From: Sinonovacula constricta
Lineage: Eukaryota > Mollusca > Bivalvia > Cardiida > Solecurtidae
Length of the DNA stretch: 64,000 nucleotides
NCBI GenBank assembly: GCA_007844125.1
Contig: CM017564.1
Span: 18,591,067-18,655,066 of the forward strand
Direction of reading: 5' to 3'
This document shows, piece after piece, positions 47,141 through 59,160 of the stretch. How positions within the stretch are numbered: the first letter of the stretch is position 1; each line of letters opens with the position of its first letter. The notes below the pieces were generated by a model. It saw only the letters and a list, made by a program, of their open reading frames with translations. It made no database searches and was not told the origin of the DNA. Position numbers and translations under genes: made by a program.

Positions 47141-47849
47141 ACATTACATAGTAATTGCTTTTATACAATACGTCTCACATGAATCCGAGTATTTTGTCAG
47201 TTTGTTATTATTGAGGACAGAACAAGATATCAGAGAATATACCGAAGTGACCGGCACCCTACCGGACATACCTCTAAAAGGCGCGTGTCAGCTAGATGTG
47301 TGTATGTTTTTTGTTGTTGTTTATAAATATTTTTTCTTCTATATTTGAGCATTTCATAAAACGGCGGTTATTTAATTTTTTGCCAAGTGTTAAAAAATTA
47401 TCGCTTTAAAATGTAAAAAACATATTCGTGTTCATTTGAACTTCACCCGACCGAGTTCTAAATTACAGTTACGAGTACTGCCATTGTTGCAGTAACCCTG
47501 TTTTCTTGGAGCGACGCTTATTTATTCCCGCTTTTCGTTGCTAATAAAACTTAAACAATTAAAAAAATACGCTATTGACTCCTTAATAGTTACTGCAGAA
47601 AACGTAATATTTTTTTTCAATTTTTAAACTTTTGAAAACACTTATGACTGAAGCATGCGCATGAATTGGAATTATATTGGTTGAGAAAAAAAATATTAAA
47701 AAGGTTGAGCGCTTTTTAAAAATTATGCAAATTAAACATTTTTTTTTTACTTCTTATATAAAGTACAAAAATACCTCCCCACAAGGGAGATAACTAAAAC
47801 ATTTCTTTTAATTCCCAAATAATGATTTACCACTCGATGTCGTATTTGC

Positions 47850-48024
47850 TAGCGCCAAGCATATTTAGTGCAGTGTGCTCACTCATGGCCGATACATGCC
47901 TGTCATTCATTTAGCCGTTACTGATGAATTTCTGTGTGTCTGAACGATTTCTGGTTTATATTGTAACCAGAGTGAACAAAAAGGATAAAAGTGTCAATAG
48001 AATAGATCACGGATGACACAAAAT
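47850..48024 (+). other. Candidate non-coding first exon of the SLC20A gene
   Basis: The sequence ends in ACAAAAT|GTAAGTAG, a strong donor, about 10 kb upstream of the first coding exon. The 5' limit is arbitrary. The only support is the donor and the usual presence of 5' UTR introns in this family, so the call is weak. Confidence 0.25.
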
Positions 48025-48774
48025 GTAAGTAGATGACATTATTTGTTTATTAACATTTCTTTCCTGAATGTCATTTGCCCACGTGCATTCGTCGGGCATG
48101 CTTGATTTCAGACATAGACCATGTTCAATAAATCACCAATTTTACATATTAAATTAAGTCTCAGCCACAATCCATTGTATTTTGATATATATATTTGAGG
48201 TATAATTGGGTATATTTTGGTGTATTTTGGTGTTTCGTTCTACCCGGTTCCTTCTACCCAATCGGAAGTGCTTCTCTAAATTTGGCGCGTAATATAATAT
48301 GTTTAGTTTTCCCGGTTCTTTGTCATTTACGAAACGTTTGTTCTTGAGTAAATTTTATTACATGGATACAAAGGTAACGTATTGATTTTTTGTATGCTAA
48401 ATTCCTGTAATCGATGGAATCTATCAATAATGTATGAATAATTATCCAGAAAAAATACAGATGTCAGTTGTTGATCGAACTTTGCCTGGAACAAATGGTG
48501 TTCTCGGGATAATCTAACTATTTAGGTTTGTTTACCAATGCCTTAAACATGGTTTTAGGCGAGCAGATAATATTCTGATTGGGACAGCATGTTAAATATA
48601 CTTATCATTGTGTAGATGTTCTGTTGACTGGATTTGTTAACATAGTAAATACTTGTAAAGATGAGGTTTTAAAAAAGTGGAAGTGTACAGTAGATCTAGA
48701 TTTCTGGCTATGTCACTGGCACATTGGTCAGACACATTCAGATCTGCATCTATCTGTTGTGAATATGCTCTCCC

Positions 48775-48950
48775 CAGGGCTGTCTGCTGGCAGAGCACCT
48801 GACTCCGGGGCAGGAGGTCATGGGTTCGAACCCCATGCTGAGTAAAATAGTTATTGCACTTTGGTTCACAACACAGTGGTATATATGCTGTGTCTGGAAC
48901 CTGTGGCCACTAGAACTGGCACAGATCTTTAAAATAATTTAAATTAAAGT
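48775..48950 (+). mobile_element. tRNA-derived SINE family C
   Basis: A box-A-like region (GGGCTGTCTGCTGGCAGAGC) and box B (GGTTCGAACCCCATGC) lie in tRNA-like spacing. A non-tRNA body (GGTTCACAACACAGTGGTAT) and an AT-rich tail follow. Only one copy is in the window. Confidence 0.6.
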
Positions 48951-49419
48951 AAATATAATGTTAAAGCTGTTCATTAGTTTACAACATTTTTGCCAGCTTA
49001 AAGGTAACCAAGAAAAGTGTCATGTGATAAAATGACTCCTACGTATAGTCATAGCCTGACATTAGTGTAAATAATTGGTTGGAATATGGATATGTATATA
49101 CTTATGTCTGCAGAAACATTCATCAGGCTGATGTAGAATCGAGATCAGGGATCATTTTCACGAAATGTGGCACTAATGTATTCCAATTGATTGTGACGTG
49201 CATGCATTTTTTTAATCAGCCGTTCAAACAATTGGTCTGCCACTCTTCAAGTTCAAGGGCACTGATATGTTTGTGCACCATTTTAATTGATTTACAAGTC
49301 TAAAATAGATTGTTAAAAATAAACAAATTGACACATCTCAAATATAAGGACTTTTGTTTGACAGAGTACATTGTGTGTGTAAACCTGATAAATCAATGTT
49401 TGCATTGATCATAAATATA

Positions 49420-49614
49420 CATGTGAACTTTTTCTGAGCCCAGACTGGGACATTTTTACTTGCAACGTGGGAGATGTGTTATTTTCGTATAAACAAAGAA
49501 CAAATCTGTTTTCAAGTTAGGAGATTTCTGAAAACGTGTAAAGCACCCCTCATTTTCAAATAATGTTGACCCTTGAAAGAGGGAGTCTCCTCCAAAAGCG
49601 AGAGAGTTCACATG
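49420..49614. mobile_element. MITE family 2, copy 2
   Basis: ACATGTGAACTTTTTCTGAG at the left and AGAGAGTTCACATGC at the right are inverted. The interior matches 21496-21705 (ACAAAGAACAAATCTGTTTT, GCACCCCTCATTTTCAAATA). Confidence 0.65.
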
Positions 49615-49898
49615 CCTGCATAAAAACTGACAATTTATTCAATCTAGCCAAATCCTAATTTAACAAAGCGAACAGACTTGAACCCAAGACACCCTACTAT
49701 GTAATCAGGTGCTTCTTTGATAAAACTTGTGTTAAACCGATCCTAATCTAATAATTACTATATTTCTTTTCTTTGAATAATTTCTTGGTTAATGTAAACA
49801 TGATTTATTATTTTGGTCTTTTTGGAACTATTGAACAAAAAAATTAAAAATTGTTTAAGATCTAATTGTAATGTTTTATTGTTGGTTTTTCTCCATAG

Positions 49899-50064
49899 AC
49901 ATTACGTTGACGCCCCAAATCAACAGTTACACACACAGCTTCCTAAAGCTGTGAGAGTCAACAAATTGTGCAGCAATTCAGCCGTAGAGAAGGGGAGAAG
50001 TGAAAGTGCTACCTGATAGTAAGACTCGAGAGATCTTAGCTTAAATCAACACATCCATCAGAAA
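49899..50064 (+). other. Candidate non-coding leader exon of the SLC20A gene
   Basis: Bounded by a good acceptor (GGTTTTTCTCCATAG) and a consensus donor (CAGAAA|GTAAGT), 166 bp, GC-richer than its surroundings, and not open throughout. Its position upstream of the first coding exon suits a 5' UTR exon. Transcript evidence would be decisive. Confidence 0.4.
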
Positions 50065-53000
50065 GTAAGTATTTTGTTTATTTTATATATATAAATATCA
50101 ATTTGATAATTTTGCCTTTTATGTCAAATCAAATCTAAGTAATTCATGCTTGTAATTTGATCTTCAAGTTTGTTTCTTTTACATTTTATGATCGCTCTGG
50201 CAATCTGAATACATGACAAAGAAAGCAAGCAAGCAAGGTATAATATAATTTTGCTATTTAATAAAAGTTTGCTTTTTTTTTTGCTGGATACATGTACAAA
50301 GTGCTTTTAAGTGTAGAGTGAATTAAGATTAACTGTTTTTTAAACAAAATGATCATGAACTTGTTTGAATATGATTTAGGTCTTGACCTCACCACTAAGG
50401 TATTGTCTGAAATAGATGCTCTCATGATAATTGCATTCTACCACAGTACAAGCAGCACTGATGTGTATATTTCATATGTTTGGTTGATTGGGATTATCTT
50501 CCCACCAACCATATGTCAGTTATCTGGAGAATTATATATACGGTGTCCACTTGAAGCAGATATAGTGCTGCCGTCACTGTGTATAGCATGCCGTGAACAC
50601 CTGGCATGATACCACACCCATTCACATTATACTGACACCCGGCCAATAAGTCGTTGAACTACCCTTATATTTGCTTGAGTGTTAACAAGGGAGCTATACT
50701 GCTACCAGCTTTGGAACATTCCTGCCCAGAAATAAACCCGGTGCCTTCCTTACATGGAGCCAACACTCTACTGGTTGTGCTGTCAGGACCGGCCCTTCAT
50801 GTAAAAACAGTTGAATGATTTAATGTAAGCCCAAACAAATCAAACGCGTCTTGTTGTGACAGATTGGTTATGCTGTTGTCACATATGATCTCACTGTGTA
50901 GAATTTCCTGCTAGATATTCTACATTCTACAACAATGGGAGCTGCTCATCATCAGCTGAATGAGAGTTTTACAGAACCCTTCACAATTACAGAAATGTCA
51001 ATTTTCAACCAAATTTTCATATAAGCCTGTTTTTTAATTGTCACACACCACTGTAGTGCGATGTAAATTGACAATTTGGTGTTTATTCCCAAATTTTATC
51101 ATTTAAAACAGCTTGCACTGTCTGCTAAAATTGTCCATTGTTATAAGGTGAAAAAATTCAAACTGGGAAAGGGTATAATGCTAAATGTATAATCCTACTT
51201 TCTCTAAATATGGCTGAACAATGGCCAAAGGAGTATTCAGTAGTAATAATATTTAAAAAAAAATCAATTTACTGTTGTTAAATGGAATTCCCTATTTGTT
51301 TGTGTTGCAACTTCTTTTAGTACAATTAACATGAATTTACGGCGCGAAAAGTTGCATTTTCGCCAGAACTGGACCCATTCACAAAAAGGAGAAAAAAGTG
51401 GTGTAAAGTTTATATTGCATTGAGGAATGTTTCAACTCGATCATACAGTTAGTGTCTGCCACTTCGTAACATTGTTCTGTATGAAATGCCTGCTATTTCT
51501 TGCATGCTACTACAGTAAAGTCAACACTATGATGCCAGCGTTACAACAACATTATCTCAACAGATTAAATGTTTAACTCAAAACAAACAAGCATGTGGTG
51601 ACAGCTTGATTATGTACCCTTCACTTGTGATCAGTGTTCTCAGATAGGTGCCCTTTGCAGTGCTCGTGAATAGAGACATTTTATCATTGACGGCTGGCTT
51701 AATTAAACCAGTCTTTCATAGGCTTAATTAATATGTTGTATCATGTGTTGCGTAGAATTGTTTATAATAGTTATTGTACATTGTACCTGTATTTTATCTG
51801 ATAAAATATGCTATAATGTATGTAACATGCTGAAAATTCCATGTTATATAAATGTTTTTTTATTTTACAACAACCTCTGGTAGGACACTGTATGATGCAG
51901 GAGTAGAAAGAAGGGGATAAATTAGCTGAATATTAAGTCTAATGGCAGCACTAATTATAAATTATGTGTTATTGCAATATTTATAGTAATAAATAGAAAG
52001 TAGCAGATTTTTTGGTAGAAAAGGACACAGGGACTGACTGCACATTTAACCACTACCTTTTATTATGCAAAGAAAACATTGTGCCAGAGGGATAATCAAC
52101 ACAACACATTTATAACCCCGACACTCTTGAACAATGATACAGCCTAAAAAAATTTACTCTAGCAAGGCGAATGTCACACAATTCCTGTGAGAGTGAAAAT
52201 CAATCATCATATGTTGTGAACACATGCACACTGCTTATCTGTCCTGAAAACTGGTGCCAACTCTAGCTGTTGGACTTCTCATCGTACAGAATGCTTCTGT
52301 CTGACGTATTTTGATCTTGTAATTTTGTGTAAGTCTGACATAGCTCTAGACTTTTCATCATACTTGGTGTTTGGGATGCACGTCTTTGATGTTGTTTTGC
52401 TGCGTATGACGTAAAGTCGAGAAAAAAATCTCACACAATCATCTTCCAACATTTTTGCTGTAAAACAAGGGCATCTAAGTAGGTAGAATTAAGACATGAT
52501 TCTCCACACAAAGCTTCTGCTAGGTGACTTCAGTACATGTTAGACACTGCTATTTGATGTGGATAGATAGCTGTAATTATTTACTGTCTTTAAGATTCAA
52601 AGTATATACTTGTAACAGGCCATAAGATCTATTTGTCAGACTTTATTTTCAGAGAATTATGATAGAGTTCTGTATAGATCTGTTTAGACCTATGTGGGAA
52701 AATTAAAGTCACGGCAGATAAACCAAAATCTCTACAGATGTTCTCTCTTTACATCCAAAATGTTTTTTTGTTTTTTTAATTTGCCATTATTTAATTAAAA
52801 GGTTAAAGACAAAGCCCCAGCTACCAGAAACAATTCACTTTCAGGACAAGTATAACTACATGTAGTTGTATCAACACATCATTTCTGGTGAGATCTTTTT
52901 TTTTTTTTTTTTTTTTTTGAGCGAGTAAAAATCAGGAAAATTTAAGTTTTAAACAGCATATACTAATAATTCATGTATTTATAAAAAAAAAAGCATCTTT

Positions 53001-53264
53001 AGCTATTTGTCATTTTGAGAATTTTTGAAATTTGTCCTTGGGCAGCTATAAGTTGGTTAGAGTAAAAAGTGTTGGGTTTTTTTGTTTGTTGTTGTTCTAA
53101 AGAGAGGGAGGCGGTTGGCAGTGTCTAGAAAGTTGGTCTTCTGTCTTCATTTATATTGTCACACATGGCGCGGAGTTCTGGGAAATAAATCACTGGCAGA
53201 GTTGCTGAGCGTGTTTTGAAATGACACTCATCATTATCACTGACTAAGGCTCCTAAACATACAT
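50065..53264. other. Probable SLC20A leader intron, first part
   Basis: It holds a SINE-B copy on the minus strand (50475-50795). The rest is AT-rich with a T-run at 52897-52918. No exon is recognised. Confidence 0.4.
50475..50795 (-). mobile_element. tRNA-derived SINE family B, copy
   Basis: Reverse complement of the SINE-B body (GTGTATAGCATGCCGTGAAC, GGCATGATACCACACCCATT), with a degraded tRNA-like head near 50750-50790. Confidence 0.75.
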
Positions 53265-54240
53265 TGATCAGATCCTTGCAATAGTGATCTAGAATTGATC
53301 AGACCCTAGCAAATAGTGATCTAGAATTGATCAGACACTAGCAAATAGAAATATAGAATTGATCAGACCCTAGCAAATAGAGCTTTAGAATTTATGAAAC
53401 CCTAGCAAATAAAGATCTAGAATTGATCAGACCCTAGCAAATGAAGATCTAGAATTGATCAGACCCTAGCAAATAAAGATCTAGAATTGATCAGACACTA
53501 GCAAATAAAGATCTAGAATTGATCAGACCCTAGCAAATGAAGATCTAGAATTGATCAGACCCTAGCAAATAAAGATCTAGAATTGATCAGACCCTAGCAA
53601 ATGAAGATCTAGAATTGATCAGACCCTTTTAAAGATATAGACTTGATCAGACCCTAGCAAATAGAGATCTAGAATTGATCAGACCCTAGCAAATAAAGAT
53701 CTAGAATTGATCAGACCCTAGCAAATAAAGATCTAGAATTGATCAGACACTAGCAAATAAAGATCTAGAATTGATCAGACCCTAGCAAATGAAGATCTAG
53801 AATTGATCAGACCCTTTTAAAGATATAGACTTGATCAGACCCTAGCAAATAGAGATCTAGAATTGATCAGACCCTAGCAAATAGAGATCTAGAATTGATC
53901 AGACCCTAATAAAGATCTAGAATTGATCAGACCCTAGCAAATAAAGATATAGACTTGATCAGACCCTAGCAAATAGAGATCTAGAATTGATCAGACCCTA
54001 GCAAATAATGATCTAGAATTGATCAGACCCCCCCTAGCAAAGAGATCTTTAGAACTGATTAGACCCTAGCAATTAGAAATATAGAATTGATCAGACCCTA
54101 GCAAATAGATCTCTAGAACTGATCAGACCCTAGCAAATATAGCTCTAGAACTGATCAGACCCTAGCAAATAGAGAAGACCCAGAATTGATTGGACCCTAG
54201 CAAATGGTAGAGATCTAGACTATTTCAGCCCTGAGCAAAT
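53265..54240. repeat. 32-bp minisatellite, about 30 copies
   Basis: The unit is approximately GATCTAGAATTGATCAGACC plus CTAGCAAATAAA, rich in TGATCA and AGATCT palindromes. Units degrade at both edges; a short unit with CCCTTTTAAAGATATAGACT occurs at least twice at the same phase, indicating multi-unit duplication. Confidence 0.95.
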
Positions 54241-57200
54241 TGTGTTTAATGGGAAATGTCTCTTATTAAGGGACTGTAATTATGTTTTTCATTAATGATA
54301 GTTGCTTATACATTATGATATGTCGGAGACCATGAAAAGGATTTGTAATTTGACTTGTTTCTTTCATGTTTTGTTTTAAATATATCTATATGACATTTTA
54401 TATAAAAGTACATTTGTTGAAAATCGTGAATAAGACTGACACCATAACATAGAAAAAGAAACTTTGGGTAGTCTTGTCATGTCTAACATAGTGTCATGCT
54501 AGCTCAACAAAATGTTTCTTGTCTGGGGTCTTAGCTATTTGATATTAACTAAATGCGAAGGTAACAAGACATTGCTAAACATTGCAGATAGTGTAGATCT
54601 GGATCAGATGGATCCTAGTAGAAGTGTGTGTTGATCTAGATCTACACTGTTTGCCTGATCATTTTGCACCTGGTCTAGAGTACCTTGCAGTATCTACCTA
54701 TTTCCCATTATTGTACTTCCTTAGTTTTCCCAAGCCAGAATTTTCAATTGTTGATAATCACTAGAATGTATTAATTGCAACACATTTATTGAGCCACCGC
54801 AACATGCTGTTTTAATTGATAATTATGGGATGTACCATATTCTTTAAATTGTCACACTCCCTGATAAAGGCAATTTTCAGCCCTACAAATTTTAATATTA
54901 CTTAAGCTACAAAAAGATTTTTTTTTTTGTAAGGTAAATAATAGAACCTTAGTACTTGAGATAAATAGGGAACAGAAATTCTATCCTATATATTACATCC
55001 ATGAAATATTCAGGAAAATATGTTGTATCATAAAAAAATATACAACTACGAAAATATACAACCAATTTTGTAATTTAATTTATTAATTATATATACGAGA
55101 CTTATTAGAAATTTAATTTTATTATTATATCAATTCATAGAAGAAAAAACACACATCTTGATTCCCAGGGGATTATAAGGTAACTATTGACAATGGAGGA
55201 AAAGCTAACATTTAAATGAAAACTTAATGAGAAAAGCCATTAATCTTTAAAGAGATTGCTGCTATCTGTTGTTGTTAAGAAATGTCAAGTATATATAGGT
55301 AGTCATTTTAAAGAAATTTCAGACTTGGGATCAACCCCTTTAAATGGCACTTTGTTACTTTTGTATAACAGTTATTTATCAGTTATTATAATGAATCCAA
55401 ACAACAAAGAGAGAAAAGTCCCGTGTCAGCCGCCTGTGAAACTAATTAGCAATTACGACTCCTCATCAAAGTCAAGCACTGTAGTGCTTTCAGCTCGAAC
55501 AAGACATTATGTTATTTCTGGCATCTAACCTGGGTACACGTTTATAACTGCACCGTCGTGATGAGATTATGAGCGATTAGATTATGGAACTTCTCCAATT
55601 AGTGTAAATTGTTTCTTTGATTGTCTGTCATAATAATTTCTAGGATTACATAACCAGATGCTATTCAAAGTCCATGCTAAATTCATAGCTTTTATTTCTT
55701 AGTAGTGTAAATAAATCAAATATTGAATGTGAAGGTTAGTATACTTAAGTCGAGTAAATACCAAATATTGTAGACCCTGATCAGACAACCTCCAGCCGGG
55801 CTGATCTAGATCTACACTAGAAAAAGAGGAAAGGAGTTAAACCAAGACCAGCAAGGTTGCTGTTGTTGTTTTTTCCCTGAAAAAGGGGACGGGGCCTTTA
55901 AGAAGAGGAAAATTGTGCAGCATTTTACTGGTATTTAAAAAGGGGAGAGATATGCATTTTTATCTTTGTATTTGTTTACATACATCTCTCTATTTTTTGT
56001 TTTGTTTTGAAGGTCCTATACTTGATTATCATAGTCCAGTTCACTCAACTACCACTGTAGTCATTGATTCATATCAATGCATCTAATTTTCTCATTTAAG
56101 CTATAAAATATTGTTTTTTGTTTATTTCCAGTTGATTGGAAACATATAAGTGGAAGTTATTTCTTTGGATTTGAAACTAATGAGTGGGAACTATTTCTTG
56201 TATTAGAAATGTTAGCAGTTGTAAGGTTTCTGCTGACAAATAAAATGCTTGGTGCCAATACTGGCTACATATATCTGTCTGCACTGTTGTAATGAGGTTA
56301 TAAGAGAAATAACCTTTCCAATTATTGGGAAATTATTCTTTGATTGCTAATGTTTATTATAACCAATAAGACTAATTGGGTAACCATGACATTATCAGAA
56401 TATACTAAAAAAAATCAATATTTCTGTAGGCCCCATGGTAATTGCATTATTGGAATAATTAATTTTCTAATTAGCAACATATATTTTCCTAAATTGTTAA
56501 TAAACCTATCAGTTGTGTATCTTCTACCCCAGAGTATGATATAACGTTCATACATGGTCACATTATCTTTACATACTCTATTATCATCGTAGCTTATACA
56601 GGGTTGTCACTAGAAATATTTTGAGCAGGCTCAATTAACTTTTGAGGAGTCTAGGCTGTGCGAACGCAGAAGGCGAGAAGCGCTTCTAGGGGGGTCCGGG
56701 GGCATGCTCTTGACGGATTTACATTTTTTTTTTTCAAATTTGAGGCGGCCCGATTTTCATTTGAGGCTGTCAAATCGGCCGCCAGCCGCCTCCTAATGAC
56801 AACCCTGTTATAACATACAACTATTGGCGCCAAGCTGTGTCATACGCTTTCCTGTTTGCGACAGTTATAACAGTACGTAGATAATTAATAAAAATCTACA
56901 ATGAGTCTCAAATATTTATGATTTAACATTGATACTAAAATCAGTAATTTGTGTTTTTTTATTATCCAGTTCAGGCATAGGCGGCATAATGTACGTTTAT
57001 TATAAGACTTTAATATAGACACTCTTTTTCACATAAAATATATACAATGCATGCAAAAATGAGGAATTATATCATTGAACTATAGAGGAAATCCAAATAA
57101 ATATTGGTGAGAGTGACATACATGTTGTAATCGAATATGTTGACATGTTTGGTAAATTGCCTGTTAGATGTGTCTGGTTACTTTTATTAAGGAAAAAAAT

Positions 57201-57312
57201 TAATGAGCAACACAGTATTGTTTACCATTGTTAACGTAAATGCTAAATTAAAAGTACAATAACACACATTTGGTGTCAAGTTGGAGCATTTAATTAACAT
57301 GATAAGGCTAGA
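54241..57312. other. Probable SLC20A leader intron, second part
   Basis: AT-rich intronic DNA without a recognised exon. It contains a hAT-like element at 56599-56807. Confidence 0.4.
56599..56807 (+). mobile_element. hAT-like MITE, copy 1, 5-bp TSD
   Basis: Terminal inverted repeats CAGGGTTGTCACTAG and TAATGACAACCCTG with TTATA duplications (56594-56598 and 56808-56812). The interior has GAGGCGGCCCGATTTTCATT. An inverted second copy is at 59926-60135. Confidence 0.85.
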
Positions 57313-57598
57313 TCCAGACCAGGTAGCGCAATCGGTAGAGCGTTAGCTCCAGGTACAGGAGGCCCCGTTGTTGTAAAAAATGGTAGTGGTATAGCTCCCT
57401 TGCTAACGCTCAAGCAAATATAAGGGTAGTTCCACGACTGGTTGGTCTGTTGTCAGTATGTGACTGCTTGTGGTATCATGCCAGGTGTTCACGGCATGCT
57501 ATACACAGTGAAGGCGGCACTATTTCTGCTTCAAGTGGACACCGTCTCCAGATAACTGAAAGACTGTTGGTACGATGATAAACCCAATAAACAAACAT
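57313..57598 (+). mobile_element. tRNA-derived SINE family B, copy
   Basis: The box A region GGTAGCGCAATCGGTAGAGC is kept. The box B part is deleted (GGCCCCG runs straight to TTGTAAAAAATGG). The body and AATAAACCCAATAAACAAAC tail match the copy at 33697. Confidence 0.8.
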
Positions 57599-57674
57599 AC
57601 AATAATAAGGCTAACCGTACCATCTTGCCAGTCTGACAGTAATGCTGAGACAAATAGTGTACAACCAGATAGGG

Positions 57675-57845
57675 AAGGCCCTAACCACATGAATTTGAGT
57701 CACAATCGGGGTGAAAACTTTCATATGAGGAATTTTTCCAGCTAATCTGCGGTGCGCCAGTGGAGCTACCCAGACAGTCTTGCGCAGTCAATAATTAGCC
57801 GTCGCTAATATGGCCATAATATGGCTGTCACAAAAAAAACAACAA
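57675..57845 (+). mobile_element. SINE family D, copy
   Basis: It contains GTGAAAACTTTCATATGAGG, TTTCCAGCTAATCTGCGGTG, GCCAGTGGAGCTACCCAGAC and GCCGTCGCTAATATGGCCAT, matching the copies at 22165 and 62440. Confidence 0.6.
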
Positions 57846-57925
57846 CAAAAAAAACTGTAAGGACTAAGATTTCAGGTGAACCCTTTCCACCTGCTTTTTG
57901 TTTAGATAAATCAGATTTTATTTCA

Positions 57926-58130
57926 GGTTCCTTATTCTCGATTAAAATTTGCCCGTTTTTCCACTCTCTCTAGGATATTCGCCTCAGAGATTATTTTTTT
58001 TTACGGTCCTTTATTCTTGACTAAAATATGCCTATTTCTTCCCCTCTCTCTAGGATGTTCGGCTCAGAGATTTTGTTTTAGGTTCCTTAATTCTCGACTA
58101 AAATATACCCATTTTTTCCCCTCTCTCAAG
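57926..58130. repeat. Tandem triplication of the SLC20A 3' splice site and start codon
   Basis: Three ~77-bp units start at 57926, 58005 and 58081. Each has GGTTCCTTATTCTCG-like sequence, a long pyrimidine tract, an AG (57973, 58053, 58130) and then GATRTTCGSCTCAGA. The third unit is the real exon start. The upstream two have CTCTCTCTAG acceptors, and unit 2 also keeps the ATG but reaches a stop nine codons later. Confidence 0.9.
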
Positions 58131-58131
58131 G

Positions 58132-58342
58132 ATGTTCGCCTCAGAAGACTGGACCTTGGCTGACCCATCATGGCTGTGGATCGTGATTCTTGGATTTATC
58201 ATCGCCTTCATTCTGGCGTTTGGCATCGGAGCAAACGACGTGGCAAACTCCTTTGGATCTTCTGTAGGAGCCAGGGTTCTTACGCTACGCCAGGCATGCA
58301 TTCTGGGAACGATATTTGAAATATTGGGAGCAGTGCTTGTTG
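58132..58342 (+). CDS. SLC20A: SLC20/PiT sodium-dependent phosphate transporter, first coding exon
   Basis: The exon encodes 70 codons plus one base and starts [21 protein letters not shown] hydrophobic segment (15-31) is the first membrane span. The signature [20 protein letters not shown] begins at residue 33, and [18 protein letters not shown] continues into the second span. GANDVANS is the hallmark of PiT/SLC20 carriers, plasma-membrane Na+/inorganic-phosphate cotransporters; its Asp (D36) is known to matter for transport in the family. The exon follows AG at 58130 and ends GTTG|GTGAGT in phase 1. The rest of the roughly 500-650-residue protein must lie beyond 64000, as no further exon is seen. 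Confidence 0.92.
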
Positions 58343-58599
58343 GTGAGTAGATGTTGTGACGTGAAAGTCACCATTCAAGATTTTCTCAACCCATTTTTAG
58401 CCAGTTTAACCAGTCACACCTGTTGAATGATTGTCATACTGAACATGTAACATGACATGATTTAATTAATTGACACAATGTTTATATGCAATACATTAAG
58501 CCACATAACGTAACAAATACAGTTACAATATTCAGGTGTGTAAAAAAGTTAAATAAGCAACTTATCGCCACAAGCCCTTTTTAACCAGGTGTGCAACTA

Positions 58600-59160
58600 A
58601 AATCCTGGTTATTAAATTGGGTATTGCTTTCGGGCGGGCGGCGTCAGACGGTTTCCAGTCAATAACTTCAGTTTGGTTAACCCAATCTTGCTGAAACTTT
58701 GAATATAGCAAGTTTGCATGAAGACCTGGCTTGGAATTGGTTTTGGGTCCAGTCAGTTACTGAAAATAGAAAAAAAAGTTCTGCTTAATCATTTGTGTTA
58801 AAATGGAAGAATTTTGCTGAAATTTTTGCTGTTTGTAGGTAATTAATGTGTAAACTTCGCTTGAGATTGCATTAGTGGCCAGTCGGGTCAAGGTCACTGT
58901 TATTAAAAAAAGAAAAACAGTTACCATTCAATAATTTGTGTTAAAATGGAGGAATTTTGCTTAAATTTTGTGTGTAGGTAATTTATCTGTAAACTTAGCT
59001 TGGAATTGCATTAGGGGCCAGTCGAGTTAAGGTCACTGTAACTAAAAATAGAAAAACAATTTCCAGTCAGTAACTTCAGTTTGGATCAAACAATCTTGCT
59101 GAAACTTTGGATATGGCAAGCTTGCATGAAGACATGGCTTGGGATTGGATTTGTTAAATC
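58600..59160. repeat. Diverged ~150-bp tandem repeat
   Basis: Three to four related units share TTTCCAGTCAATAACTTCAG, AATCTTGCTGAAACTTTG, TTGCATGAAGAC and GTTAAGGTCACTGTAACTAA AAATAG. Similarity is moderate, and some units are mosaic. Confidence 0.7.

Larger units (their letters stand above)
48025..49898. other. Upstream region or intron with a SINE and a MITE
   Basis: No coding exon. It contains SINE family C (48775-48950) and MITE family 2 copy 2 (49420-49614); the rest is AT-rich. Confidence 0.4.

Noticed and set aside
58098..58301. Minus-strand 67-aa frame opposite the SLC20A exon
   Set aside because: Shadow of the transporter exon, which has the diagnostic GANDVANS motif on the plus strand.
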